Origin: Chionoecetes opilio
Lineage: Eukaryota > Arthropoda > Malacostraca > Decapoda > Majidae
NCBI GenBank assembly: GCA_016584305.1
Contig: JACEEZ010000469.1
Coordinates: forward strand, 124,001 to 188,000
Direction: 5' to 3'
DNA: 64,000 nt
Made by a program: the position numbers and the translations under genes. Under the pieces are notes generated by a model. That model worked only from the letters and a program-made list of their open reading frames with translations, was not told where the DNA came from and did no database searches. Numbering within the stretch: the stretch's first letter is position 1; each line of letters opens with the position of its first letter. Below, piece after piece: positions 10,766 to 22,902 of this stretch.

Positions 10766-11045
10766 GTACTGCGTAGTGTAGTTGTTAGCATGCTCGGTTC
10801 ACAACCGAGAAGTCTCGGGTTTGATCCCCGGGCGGAGCCGAAAAAGATGGGTGGTCTCCATAAAAGCCAATTAAGCCCCTATCCACCCAGCAGTGAATGG
10901 GTACCGGGTGTTAGTCGGGTGTTTGTGAGCCGCCTCCCGGGGTGAAGGTTTCGGCCAACACTAAGCACTAAGGATGAATGTTAAAATGTAGATATGGAGA
11001 CGAGGCCATACGATTGTAACTCAGGCCCTGTAAAAATACAACTAG
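10766..11045 (+). mobile_element. tRNA-Val-like SINE, family B
   Basis: The head resembles tRNA-Val(CAC): TAGTGTAGTTGTTAGCATGC (A box), anticodon region TTCACAA, then GGTTTGATCCCCGGGCGGA (B box). The body has TCCATAAAAGCCAATTAAGC and GGGTACCGGGTGTTAGTCGG. It is followed directly by (CA)n. Minus-strand relatives are at 17833-18050 and 42533-42672. It is not a functional tRNA gene, because the acceptor stem does not pair and a SINE body follows. Confidence 0.75.
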
Positions 11046-11048
11046 ATC

Positions 11049-11050
<2 letters not shown>

Positions 11051-11095
<45 letters not shown>

Positions 11096-11122
11096 ACACA
11101 CACATACACACACACACACACA

Positions 11123-11180
<58 letters not shown>

Positions 11181-11187
11181 TACACAC
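11051..11187. repeat. (CA)n microsatellite
   Basis: About 137 bp of CA dinucleotides with scattered TA interruptions, between SINE B and SINE A. Confidence 0.95.
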
Positions 11188-11448
11188 ACCGTCCGCGTGG
11201 TCTAGTGGTTTAAAGTGTATCTGGGTTTTTTGTGGTCGTGCGTTCAATCTCCGCTCGCTCCCTAGGATTCTTCACTGATAAATGTGAGTGGTTATTGTCC
11301 CACTTGAGTAAGGGGATGGGGTATATGTGGTGTGTGAGATCCCAGCATTACCCAAAAATCGGTTACTATGAGCTCCGAGCTCTTTCTGGAAGGGCAAAAC
11401 GACCGATCACAAGTCCAGTTCGCGTGGACAGGATTTTGGGTGAATTAC
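11188..11448 (+). mobile_element. tRNA-derived SINE, family A
   Basis: The head reads CCGCGTGGTCTAGTGGTTTA with a decayed B box GCGTTCAATCTCCG. The body contains GGTTATTGTCCCACTTGAGT, CAGCATTACCCAAAAATCGG and CGCGTGGACAGGAT, shared with the copies at 16617, 50010, 55398 and 55899. It is bracketed by (CA)n on both sides. Confidence 0.8.
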
Positions 11449-11526
11449 ATACACACACACACGCACACACACACACACACATACACACACACACACACAC
11501 ACATACACACACACACACACACACAC
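11449..11526. repeat. (CA)n microsatellite
   Basis: About 78 bp of CA dinucleotides joining SINE A to the following LINE 3' end. Confidence 0.95.
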
Positions 11527-12410
11527 GGTTTACGCTTGACGGTAAAATTCTACAATGTGTAACCCATACAAAATTTCTTGGTGTCGTTATTGATGAAAAT
11601 CTGAATTGGAACCTTCATATAGATAGCATATATTCAAAACTCTCTAGAATGTGTGGTATATTGTATAAAGTCCGTAATTATCTAACAGCTGAAGCCATGA
11701 TAAGTATCTACTACACCCTGTGTTACCCCCATCTCATTTACTGTGTGCCTATATGGGCTTGTACTTGGCCTTCTTTCCTAAGAAAATTAAAAGTAATACA
11801 AAACAACATTTTTAGATGCATATTTTTTATGGGTAAATTTGATTCAACAGCTACTTTATATTTAGACAATAAACTTCTAGATTTTTTTAATATTCATAAA
11901 TGTTTTGTTCTTTACTTCATGTTTAAAAATATAAAAAATGCTCCAGGTACTTCTATTTATAAATTTGTAGAATCAACGCATGGAACCAGAGGAAGCAATA
12001 TGAATTTAGTATGTCCACAGTTCCGTACAACACTCTTTAAGAACAGCATAATTTGCTTTGGTCCTCAACTATGGAATGCTCTGCCTACACCCATAAAACT
12101 ACTTACTAATAATATCAGCTTTTTTTAATTCAAGAGGAGAGTAAAAAATAATTTCCTTGTCCTTCAGACCTCACAAACATTCCACGAGTGATAGGTAGAA
12201 TATGTATTTCATGTACATTTAAGATGCCATACATGTATACATGTATAGTATTTATGTATGTAGTTTGGTATGTGGTTTAGTCATAGTGTAGTATTTTCAT
12301 AGTCATAGTAGTAGTATTATATATATAAAGTATGTATTGGATAGCATAGGTTACGAAAGTTCTTATTTTGATTTTTTCAATAAATGTATATGTATATGTG
12401 TTATTGCATA
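11527..12410 (+). mobile_element. AT-rich LINE 3' end (RT C-terminal region)
   Basis: An open frame continues to 12128 and reads CVTHTKFLGVVIDENLNWNL, YTLCYPHLIYCVPIWA and CFGPQLWNALPTPIK, the thumb/C-terminal part of a LINE reverse transcriptase. The FLGVVIDENLNW motif is typical. A 3' UTR follows with an AATAAA at about 12379 and a TATG-rich end. The element is 5'-truncated inside the (CA)n tract. The base composition is much more AT-rich than the LINE at 19824. Confidence 0.8.
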
Positions 12411-12570
12411 TATATGGATGAATGAATGATCGTATATATGCGTGTGTGTGTATGTATATGTATGTATGTGTGTATGTGCATATATGTGTATATGTGTGTA
12501 TATGTGTGTACGTATATGCATATGTGTATGTCTGTATGTATATATGTATATGTATGTATATTTTTTTTTT
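12411..12570. repeat. (TATG)n/(TGTA)n microsatellite
   Basis: Imperfect TATG and TGTA repeats at the LINE 3' end, closing with a poly(T) run near 12560. Confidence 0.8.
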
Positions 12571-12639
12571 TGCTTCACGTTACAAAGTAGTATATTTTTA
12601 CTACATAAACAAACAGCCAACTGATTCTGCTCAGCACAT

Positions 12640-12770
12640 ATAACTTATATCTGAACATGTCTGTCAGGGAGCCTTGGCTCGACAGACCGTGCCAACGACC
12701 ACTTTTTATGTAATTACTGAATGTATATATTTACTAGTAACGGCAATAAACTTTACATACTTACTTACTT
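12640..12770 (+). mobile_element. Probable LINE 3' UTR tail
   Basis: A short segment ends with GGCAATAAACTTTACATACT and (ACTT)n before a (CA)n tract. The AATAAA plus tandem tail suggests the 3' end of a 5'-truncated LINE. No coding sequence is left. Confidence 0.35.
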
Positions 12771-12979
<209 letters not shown>

Positions 12980-13104
12980 TGGGCTTCATGTCCCGAGTTC
13001 GAGTCCAATTGGGGGCAAATCTTTTCGTCATCGAGGGGGTGGCCGAGTGGCTTGCGTTTATAAGTGGTGAGCCTTCGACAGCGAGTGCGTCAGAGGACGC
13101 AGGG

Positions 13105-13565
13105 CAGAGGTCGGCAACCCAGAATTCGAGAAGAGCCAGTTTCTTCAAACTTGGCAGAAAAGCAAAGCAGTGCTGATGGAGCCGCAGAATGAATGAATTA
13201 TGAATGGAATTTACGAAATAATATAATGTTCCTCCTCCATAATACCATTTGGGAGTCAAATATACCCACAGACAAGATAATCAAATACACTTTAATAATA
13301 ATAACAATAATAATAACAATAACAATAACAATAATTATAATGATGATAATAATAATAATAAGTACAAAAGTTCATCCCAATTTCTTCCTAGAGACCTAGG
13401 ACCTAGGTCACATACACTATTGTACTGCGACTATCTATGCCAGTATTTTATATCTTATTTCTTTCAATAATAATTTGGACATTTTTAAGTAGGTGGTAGG
13501 AATCGCACAGGTCTCTTGAAAGAAGAACCGCATGCAGCTCCGGAGCCGCAGGTTGCCGACCGCTG
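13105..13565. mobile_element. hAT-type MITE with 8-bp target duplication
   Basis: Terminal inverted repeats CAGAGGTCGGCAACC (13105) and CAGCGGTCGGCAACC (reverse complement of the right end) differ at one position in 15. The exact 8-bp duplication ACGCAGGG flanks it at 13097-13104 and 13566-13573. The interior is AT-rich with an (AAT)n tract and no transposase. Confidence 0.9.
13290..13365. repeat. (AAT)n microsatellite inside the hAT MITE
   Basis: Imperfect AATAAT/AACAAT/GATAAT triplets. Confidence 0.85.
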
Positions 13566-13739
13566 ACGCAGGGGATAGGCATGAGCCTCCAATCATCATT
13601 GGCATCACTATTACAAATATCTTGCCTGCACCACCACGGGCGAAGGCCTACCATCACAGCCCTTCGAAGAAGGGTTGTGATGGTAGGACTGATGGGATGG
13701 GATGGGATGGTAGGACTTCCTGTGAACATGAAAAGAATT

Positions 13740-14708
<969 letters not shown>

Positions 14709-14738
14709 AAGCCTCACCGCACATCCCCTCTGCCGCAG

Positions 14739-14949
14739 ATATCGTGGGTGAGGAGCCGAGACTCGCACATTCTCACCGTCGACCACTACACCTTCATCTC
14801 TGATCAACGGTTCCAAGCATGGCACGAATCTGACTCGGAGACGTGGACACTGCAGGTGAAATACGTGCAAGAGCGAGATGCCGGCAGATACGAGTGTCAG
14901 GTGTCCACGGAACCCAAGATGAGCCATTTTGTGCGTTTCCACGTTGTCA
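14739..14949 (+). CDS. dpr-like: dpr-like exon: most of Ig domain 1
   Basis: After acceptor TGCCGCAG the exon reads ISWVRSRDSHILTVDHY, TFISDQRFQAWHE, DSETWTLQVKYVQERDAGRY, ECQVSTEP, then FVRFHVV. The Trp of WVR, the W-T-L strand and the D-x-G-x-Y-x-C pattern are the Ig V-set core, and SDQRFQ with WTLxVKY is characteristic of Dpr proteins. The domain is extracellular and carries the DIP-binding face in known Dprs. The donor is A|GTAAGT at 14949/14950. The cysteine partner in strand B must lie on an upstream exon. Confidence 0.88.
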
Positions 14950-15351
14950 GTAAGTATCCCTAGTGTGAGGATGAAGAGTCGGGGATGGGAGTGTGCAAGG
15001 AGGGAGAGTTGGGAGCTCAGCAGTAAGGGAATTCAATTGAGTATGTAGTGTAGAAGACGAAAAAAAAGGGAGGGAAACACTTAGGATTGCAGGAAGAGGA
15101 CTTGATGTGTAGCTAAAGATGAGAAAAACAGCGAGTTAAGGTTAAAGATAAAAGAATTAAGGGGAGAGGGTGTTTGAGGTAAGAGGTTTAGGGTTGAGGT
15201 GGTAGCGTTGGCGGTAAATGTCTTGAAGGTGAGGAGTGATTAGGGGTCAGAGGTGTGAAGATGACGTATGTAGACAGAGAAGGTGAGGGATGTCAAGCTT
15301 AAAGCAATGATGTGGTGGTGAGGTGAACGTTCTCCTCCCCTTCCCTCCTAG
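14950..15351 (+). other. dpr-like intron, 402 bp
   Basis: Bounded by GTAAGT and a CCTCCTAG acceptor. A/G-rich, no repeats or genes recognised. Confidence 0.8.
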
Positions 15352-15470
15352 CGCCTCTGGTTCTCATCCCCGGAGGCCCTGACATCTACGTCAAGAGCGG
15401 AAGCACTGTTACCATCAAGTGTATGATCACCGCCGCCCTAGAGCAGCCTGACTACATCTTCTGGTACCAG
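15352..15470 (+). CDS. dpr-like: dpr-like exon: start of Ig domain 2
   Basis: The exon reads (T)PLVLIPGGPDIYVKSGST, then VTIKCMITAALEQPDYIFWY and Q. GGPD-Y-GS, the strand-B Cys (IKCMI) and P-YIFWY are hallmark residues of Dpr Ig2. Acceptor CCTCCTAG at 15344-15351 and donor CAG|GTTAGT at 15470/15471 are good. It has 119 bp and ends in phase 0, which fits the exon at 46322. Confidence 0.88.
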
Positions 15471-16433
15471 GTTAGTCATACTGCCACCCCGACAATACGC
15501 TGTGCTTCCGTCTAGATGCCACTGATGTTGTTCATGAGCGAATGATGATGGAAATTAATGTCACAAATAACAGGAAACACGATTAGACGAGAGCTGGTGA
15601 AGGAGGAAAGAGGGGGAAGAGGTGGAGAATGGAGAGGTATGCTACTTCATAAGACAAAGAAAAAGAAAGTGGCAAGAAATTAATATATGGCCTAGTGGGG
15701 AGTTGCTATAATATTTGTTGCATGATACTGAAAGATAAACTAATGTAGTGGGATGGGCAGCAAGTCCTTTACAACGAAAGGATAATAACGAGTCCCTAAT
15801 ACCTTAAAAACAGCAAGTCACAAACCACCGAGAAGAATTAGTCCTTAATTAACAAAGCAAAGTACAGGAAGGAGGGGGGCTTGCGAGGAATTATATGAGA
15901 GACAGGTCATTTATTGGCCACTCACGATAACGATTCCCTTACGCAGCATTAAGAGGAGAAAGTAACATGGCATTGAGAAGAATGAGTCACTTAGGAAGCA
16001 AGGAGAGGGGAGAATCAATATTATCCGGGGCGAGAAGGCGACTGAGTCATTTACAGTCATGGAGAAAGGACGTCCCAGCTATATAAGATGGAGATTAATT
16101 GACCACTTGAATGGAAGGAGAGAAGGAGTCACTTTCGGCGGCGAAGAATTATGGATCGTCTGGGGATGAACATCTCCCCGGCTCAGGGTTGTGATAGGTC
16201 ATAGACATTATCATGATATGGACCTTTACTCACCTGTCGCTAACGCTTTTACCTCTCCAAGGAGTGTAGACTGTAGTAATGATAAAGCTGGTAGTATTGG
16301 TTGTGATGGTAATAATAATTGTAAGGATAATGGTAATACTGATAATAATGATAATTTAGAATGATAATAGTACTAATTGTAAAAGAAATAAGATAGATGA
16401 TCGTAGTCATGAGAAAATGAATTAATCTTCTTA
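15471..16433 (+). other. Start of the 30.9-kb dpr intron, unique sequence
   Basis: No exon, repeat or RNA gene recognised. Purine-rich, with scattered AATAATG words near 16320-16380. Confidence 0.6.
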
Positions 16434-16616
<183 letters not shown>

Positions 16617-16875
16617 CCCCTATGATATTGTCCACGCGAGTCAGACTCGCGATCGCCAGTTTCACCCTCCCGGTGCAAGCTTGGAGCTATATTACCGATC
16701 TTTGAGTAATGCTGGGACCTCACACACCACAAACCTCCCCATCCCCTTGGTCAAGGGTGACAGTAACCGCCCGAATTTATCAGTGGAAAAATCCCCGAGA
16801 ACGAGCGGTGGCCGGGGATCGAAAGCCGGACCACAGGATGGTGCCTGACGCTCTCACCCACCGAGATGTTCAGGC
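16617..16875 (-). mobile_element. tRNA-derived SINE, family A
   Basis: On the minus strand the head reads CGGTGGGTGAGAGCGTCAGG with B-box-like GGCTTTCGATCCCCGG. The body and the CGCGTGGACAATATC end match the other A copies. (GT)n flanks both ends (16434-16616 and 16876-17117). Confidence 0.85.
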
Positions 16876-17117
<242 letters not shown>

Positions 17118-17118
<1 letters not shown>

Positions 17119-17832
17119 CAAAGCTGATAAGGTTACAAGAGGGAGAGGAGGGAAGGAGTAGGAGGAGGATGGGAATGTTTCTTATAGCTCAAGGGATCGA
17201 TGTGATACAGCTCGCTCCAGGGGACTTGGGCGATGCCAGAGGCGAGGAACCATCCCTTCGTCTGCCTCCCCGTCAGCGTCAGCCCCTTGAAGTCTAAATG
17301 TGAAAACTTTATGAGAATGTGTAACTTCCGTAATAGATCGAACCAATGGCGACGACCTTTTAGCGATATGAACTCCTCCCTGTGGCGAGGTCTGGACCCC
17401 CATAAATTGTCTTTTGTCCATAGTTCAGGACTTGACGATGATGAGGATGAAGAGAATGAGGTAAAGGCGGAGGAGAATGGCAGGGAGGAGTGACAACGGA
17501 GGGAGAGAAAAGAAGGCGACGACTGATGATTATGTTGCTACGTTATGGTCCCAGAGTCGACTTTCACCCTAACTAGTATATCAAAGGATCTGGTGAATCT
17601 TGTGAAATACCTCCTCCTCTTACAATGCTCGGCGGTGTATTCTTTCCGTGTTCTTATGCTGAGGAGATCGAGAGTGCCATTGTGAGGGGAAATGGGATGA
17701 ACATTACTGGCTTATGATGCCACCGTCCTGGGTTATTGTTGTTGTTGTCAATGTCGTCCGCATGATGTATGGTGTTACGTATGTTTCAGTGTGTATTTAC
17801 CTAATTATTGTATTTACCTACTTGTATTTTAC
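17118..17832. other. Unassigned intron DNA
   Basis: Open frames here are short and Glu/Asp-rich from GAGGA runs. None resembles a known protein and none was called. Confidence 0.5.
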
Positions 17833-18050
17833 GAACAGGCCCTGAGCTACACTCATATGGTCCCGTCTCCATATCTACGTACATTTTTTTTTTTGCTTCC
17901 TTAGTGTTTAGTGTTGGCCGAAGCCACCATCCCGGGAGGCGGGACACAACCCTCGGCTAACAACCGGTACGCATTCACTGCTGGGTGGACAGGTGCTTGG
18001 GTTTTTTAAGGAGACCGCCCATCCTTTTTCCGCTCCGCCCAGGGACATGT
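17833..18050 (-). mobile_element. SINE family B body fragment
   Basis: The minus strand matches the body of the SINE at 10766 (AGACGGGACCATATG..., AGCAGTGAATGCGTACC..., GGGCGGAGCGGAAAAAGGAT). The tRNA head is missing, so it is truncated on that side. Confidence 0.7.
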
Positions 18051-18087
18051 TCGCCAAGTCTGGAAAGGATCTCCTACTTCACTCTAG

Positions 18088-18140
18088 AACACGTCAGGTT
18101 AGGTTACGTTAGGTTAAAGTTAGGATATGTTAAGTTTCCT
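18088..18140 (+). repeat. Short TTAGG-rich block
   Basis: Words AGGTTAGGTTACGTTAGG and GTTAGGATATGTTAAG resemble degenerate arthropod telomere-type TTAGG units. It is only about 50 bp. Confidence 0.4.
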
Positions 18141-18240
18141 AACCGAAGCAACTGTAACTTTTTTGTGGAAATCACAATGAAGATATTTTTGAGAAAATCC
18201 TCTTAGTCGGGCATGTATAAATCCCTTTGCACCCCCCCCC

Positions 18241-18720
18241 CCCCATGATCCTCCAAAACCACATTTTTTTCAAGAATTTATAATACTATTAAACATTACA
18301 TATGTCTCCAGTTGCCTAATCCAATGCAAAATTAGGTTTTCGGGCCGTTATTCAAAATGGCGAGATCTCGAATTTTTAGTTAGTGCCATATTTGGCTGTA
18401 TAGATCTGCAGCATATGATATATGTGATATACATTTTGATGCTTATTGTGCAGTACCGATATATTACCTACCAGAAAAAAAAGAAAAAAAATAATATTTA
18501 GCGGGATCCTTATTTGCATAAATCCAAGATGGCCGACAAATTTAGACGATTTTTCATTAAAATGTGCATAACTTCGGACTGAATTAACCTAGGATGTTCA
18601 TTTTTGGGATCTATACCTAGGTTTTTACAGACAAGGAATCCATCTAGACCAAAATAAACACAATTAGGACATTCCTTATAACGCATGCACAACTGCATAA
18701 CATACGGGATGCTTCATATG
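18241..18720 (+). repeat. Dispersed repeat F, + copy
   Basis: About 460 bp are present again in inverse orientation at 42023-42485. Shared blocks include CCTAGGTTTTTACAGACAAG / its counterpart with CTAGATGG, TGTGCATAACTTCGGACTGA, and AAATCCAAGATGGCCGACAA-like sequence. No coding sequence is seen. It lies just before a PIN/CXC-family N-terminal relic. Confidence 0.75.
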
Positions 18721-18959
18721 CATTCATATAATGCGCTACTTCTGAATATCTTCATAACATATAATAATTATCATGCATGCTCTGTTCCCTGTTACCGTGT
18801 CTGTATGTATGTCTGTCTGTTTATTTTTGTACGTTCTTCTCTCTTGTTGTATGTCTGCATATCTTAAGGCAACTCACACTTACAAAGAGTTCTCTTAATT
18901 TTCAGGTGAGCAACCACTGTAGAAGGTGTACTGGTGATGGGATATCTATCGTATAGTCT

Positions 18960-19345
18960 AAAACTCTTGTGCTTCATTACATTTTAACGCAGCTTTCCAC
19001 CATGCCAAGAGCCAAGGCAAAATCCCAGATGTGTTGCAGGACAACCACGGGTACCACAAGGAGTGCTATAAGCGATTCATCAATCATTCTAAACAATCTT
19101 CTGAAGCTTGTTGATGATAAGGCAGATGCAGGTGCTGCAAGTTCCAAAGACAGCACATCACGTTCTCGCAGAAAAATGTCAAGTGAACCCGATCAAGTTC
19201 TTTTCCTGAAGGATTGCATATTCTGCAATAAAACTGGCTCAATCTGGGTGCAGGTGAAGGGATCTTGGGTACATCAACGTACTTCGCTATTTGAGTATGG
19301 TGGCGGTGACACTGCCCTTCAGGTTGATCTTCATAGATCACAGAT
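18960..19345 (+). pseudogene. N-terminal fragment of a PIN/CXC-family protein
   Basis: Two frames combine: GYHKECYKRFINHSKQSSEA near 19050-19105, then a run with SSEPDQVLFLKDCIFCNKTG near 19175-19235, SIWVQVKGSWVHQ and EYGGGDT. The HKECYKRF and CIFC elements match the Cys/His layout at the N-terminus of the pseudogene at 2909-9261, although it is a different member. A frameshift near 19100 and the missing remainder make it a relic. Confidence 0.6.
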
Positions 19346-19586
19346 CTTCAGACAGATCTTCAGATCACAGATCTTCGTCCCATTCCGTAGTCCTTCTTCT
19401 CCGTTCTCTCGCCCGTAATAGGATATACCGTGTTATTTGTTAATTCCATGATTCCATTTATTCCAGTTCGGCACTACCTTCTACCATACACACACTTAAA
19501 TGTGCCATATTGTTGTGTTAATAATATGTCTTTCATTACTTTATGTTAAGTATTATTGATAAAACAACATATGATTGTCATAACCG

Positions 19587-19823
<237 letters not shown>

Positions 19824-21735
19824 AGCCCCAGGGCGGCATCCTCAGCCCGTTCCTGTTCAACCTGCTGATAGAGGAGCTGGTCGCCCTGCCCTTCCAGGCT
19901 AGCACCGTCCTGCTCAGCTACGCCGACGACCTGGCCCTCGTTGTACCCGTACAGGGTGACAGGCTTTGCAAGACGCAGCGCGCTCTCGACCTCATCACCA
20001 CCAAGTGCTGAGGAGCTGGGCCTCAGGATTTCGACGCAGAATTCCCGGGCCATGACGATCATGCCAACCCAGCCGGTCAGCTGCGCGTCCAGGGCATCGG
20101 GCTGGCCTGGACGGACTCCTACCTGTACCTCGGGGTGTGGCTCGACAGACGGCTGTCGTTCGCGGCGCAGGTTGCCTACCTGAGGGAAAGGACGCAAGCC
20201 AGGCTGAACGTGATGAGGGCCATGACGCGGCTTAACGCCGGTGCCACTTTCTCCGTCCTCCGCTTGTACTATGTGCAGGCTGTGCGCTCCCTGGTTAATA
20301 ACTGCGCCCCTTTCCTCATCGCGCTCTCCCCCAACCAGCAGGAGCGGCTCGAGGTGCTGCAGAACAACGCCATGAGCACCATGCTGGGAGCCCCGAGATG
20401 GTCCAGCGTCTGTGTAATGCAGAGCGAGACCAGATTGGTGCCCCTCGCCACCAGGGTGCAGTGCATCATTGCCTGTCGCGTGGCCAGAGTCTTCCGCCGC
20501 GACGTGGAGGGCGTGGCGCAGAGGAGACTCCGGCTGGCCATGACGCAGGGCATCAAGTGTCTGCGCGGCAACACGTGGCTCATCAAAACCTCGCTAGCCA
20601 CCTACAGCCTCATCCACGCGGGGATCACCGGGCCGTGGCGAGAGGCCGATGTCCCCGCCCCCACCTACAATGCTCCGCCCCCGTGGGAGCCCCCCGCCGT
20701 AGAGTTCACCGCCACGCAGTTGCCTGCCTGCAAAGCAATGTGCACCACCCGGGAGCTGCGGCAGCACGCGTTAATGGCCATGGCCCAGGTCGCCGAGCGG
20801 GACAGCAGTGTCTACTTCACTGACGGCTCGGTCGACCCGGAGAGCGGCAGGACAGGCGCCGCGTTCGTCATGGGTGAGACAGAGCTGCCGTGGAGGACGT
20901 CTGACCACAGCTCCACCCTCCAGACTGAGCTGGTGGCCATCCAGCACGCCTTGGAACACGCTAAGCACCGCCGGGAGGCAACTGTGGTAATACACACCGA
21001 TTCCCGGACGGGCTGCAGGCCCTTCAGCAGCCGCATCCCAAGGACAACGTGAGGCTCACCACCACCATCCTGGCCAGCCTACAAAGCCTTGCCGCGCAGG
21101 GAAGGCGAGACAGGCTCAATTGGATCCCCAGCCATGTAGGGGTCCGAGGCATTGAGGCGGCTGACGTGGCCACCAAGCGAGCCGCCAGAGGCCCCAACAT
21201 CACCATGCACGTGCCTCCCAGCTTGCAGCAGCTCAAGGCGCATGCGAGACGCGCCACAGCACACCGCACCCACCAGACACACCGAGAGCTGGAGCCCAGG
21301 AAGAGGCAGGCGGTCTGGTAAGCTGCAGCCACCGCCTACCACCCACTGGACGCCTCCCAGCAACAATCCAGGGCAGACGGTGCACTACTGCACCGTGTGC
21401 GTCTGGGCTACTGCACCAGAGAGGAGCTGCAGCAGAACTTTGAGGGGCAAGAGTGCGACCACTGCAGGAAGCTCACCCGTCGCCCACTAGTGCACTAACT
21501 CATGTCCTGCCCCGCCACCGCCCCCCTGAGGCCCATCCCGGCACCAGCCGCCCAGCCTGCAGGCGGGGGGCTGTTGAGTGGGCGCAAAGCCAGGGCCGCC
21601 TTCATGGTCCGCCACACCCCCGGAGACGTGATGTTGGAGGTTTTGCGAGCAACACCCCCTCCCCGCTGACACCTCACACAAGATCCTTTCTAGAGACCTC
21701 ATCCACACCCTGCCGCGCCCGGCCGGGTGACCAGT
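19824..21735 (+). mobile_element. GC-rich I-like LINE, 5'-truncated, with RNase H
   Basis: It starts at GGILSPFLFNLLIEELVALP of the RT, followed by the catalytic SYADDLALVV near 19917-19946. A frameshift near 20010 leads into an open frame (20135-21052). The copy is the source of the inverted scraps just upstream. It is much more GC-rich than its surroundings, which suggests a younger insertion than the AT-rich LINEs. It ends near 21735 without an obvious poly(A). Confidence 0.85.
20135..21330 (+). pseudogene. LINE RT C-terminus plus RNase H domain
   Basis: The frame 20135-21052 encodes LGVWLDRRLSF, a long helical RT tail, then the RNase H domain: YFTDGSVDPESG (first catalytic Asp), STLQTELVAIQHALEHA (Glu) and VVIHTDSRTG (second Asp). 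A frameshift near 21020 follows, and the last RNase H block reads WIPSHVGVRGIEAADVATKR near 21120-21180. RNase H removes RNA from the cDNA hybrid and is typical of I-clade LINEs. Confidence 0.85.
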
Positions 21736-21850
21736 GACGCAGATGACTCACCGTCACCACGCCTCCACGCGTCCCCTACGTAGCTTGACGGGATAACCTC
21801 CTCACTGGCGGGCTGATGCCCGCTTTTTACGTACATTTTGCTACTGTATA
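21736..21850. other. Short spacer
   Basis: No feature recognised between the LINE end and the long-TIR MITE. Confidence 0.5.
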
Positions 21851-22610
21851 CAGGGTGTAACACGAGTTTCTGCAAATATTGATACAGGTGAAAGAACATG
21901 TAATTATAAGCACAAAATATTCTATAACCATATGCTTTTTGAAGCTTCCTTTAGACGTGAGATGAAGTTAGAAAAATTAGCGCGGCCAGTAATTTCACCA
22001 TGGCAGGCGGTTGCCGCTCGGTGACATTTTGAATGATTTAATCATAATGTTTACTTGTAATGGAGCATTACATTATCTTATAACAACGCAATTGGTATTA
22101 ATGGACATGTTATTACTAAATAAGCAGTACATTAGAACAGCAGGACTGTAATAAACAATACTGTAAAACGCTAAGTGGCAAAGCGTTCGGGGCGGGGGAG
22201 GAAGGAGGGACTAGGCTGCGAGGCCTCACGCCGATCAGCTGAGTCACGTGTTCCATCCTACCTACCCCTCCCTGACACGATGCCATGTAGCCTTTTACAG
22301 TATTGTTTATTACAGCCCTGCTGTTCTCATGTACTGCTTATTTAGTAATAACATGTCCATTAATACCAATTGTGTTGTTATAAGATAATGTAATGCTCCA
22401 TTACTAGTAAACATTATGATTAAATCATTCAAAATGTCACCAAGCGGCAACCGCCTGCCATGGTGAAATTACTGGCCGCGCTAATTTTTCTAACTTCATC
22501 TCACGTCTAAAGGAAGCTTCAAAAAGCATATGGTTATAGAATATTTTGTGCTTATAATTACATGTTCTTTCACCTGTATCAATATTTGCAGAAACTCGTG
22601 TTACACCCTG
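21851..22610. mobile_element. Long-TIR fold-back MITE
   Basis: The ends CAGGGTGTAACACGAGTTTC (21851) and its reverse complement (ending 22610) open arms of about 320 bp, separated by a GC-rich loop of about 110 bp (22180-22290). The element is flanked by TA on both sides (21849-21850, 22611-22612), consistent with TA-target insertion. The arms are well over 90% identical by eye. No coding sequence. Confidence 0.9.
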
Positions 22611-22640
22611 TATGTATATCATTGTACAGGCTTGTAATTG

Positions 22641-22641
22641 T

Positions 22642-22735
<94 letters not shown>
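22641..22735. repeat. (TA)n microsatellite
   Basis: About 90 bp of TA. A short A-rich segment with AATAAA follows (22757-22790). Confidence 0.95.
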
Positions 22736-22738
<3 letters not shown>

Positions 22739-22805
22739 CTGTATGTTTAACTGTACAATAAATCTTTACAAATAAAGAAAAGAAAAAAAAAAATATATAT
22801 ATATA

Positions 22806-22902
22806 AGCTAAATTGGAATAAATAACTCAGCCATCAAAGAGACAGAGACAAATCAATTGGTTTGTCTTATTAACCTATACCTTGCTAAGGGATTATGGCT
22901 TA
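22806..22902 (+). repeat. Repeat H, left half
   Basis: Matches 40775-40850 (GAGACAAATCxxTTGGTTTGTC, then AGGGATTATGGCTTA). The other half is 11 kb away at 33946-34072. The uninterrupted copy at 40775-40985 is the empty site. Confidence 0.8.

Larger units (their letters stand above)
12978..13700 (+). mobile_element. tRNA-derived SINE family C, split by a hAT MITE
   Basis: The head has GGTGGCCGAGTGGCTTGCG (A-box-like); the body has CGACAGCGAGTGCGTCAGAG up to 13104. It resumes at 13566 with GGATAGGCATGAGCCTCCAA and TGCCTGCACCACCACGGGCG, matching the copy at 56855-57165. The terminal hairpin (ACCATCACAGCCCTTCG/AGGGTTGTGATGGT) is at about 13648-13686. Confidence 0.7.

Noticed and set aside
10766..10840. 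tRNA-Val gene
   Set aside because: The A and B boxes are present, but stems do not pair well and a SINE body follows; other copies share the body.
17233..17493. Acidic 86-codon frame
   Set aside because: The Glu/Asp richness comes from GAGGA/GATGA sequence; no conserved pattern.
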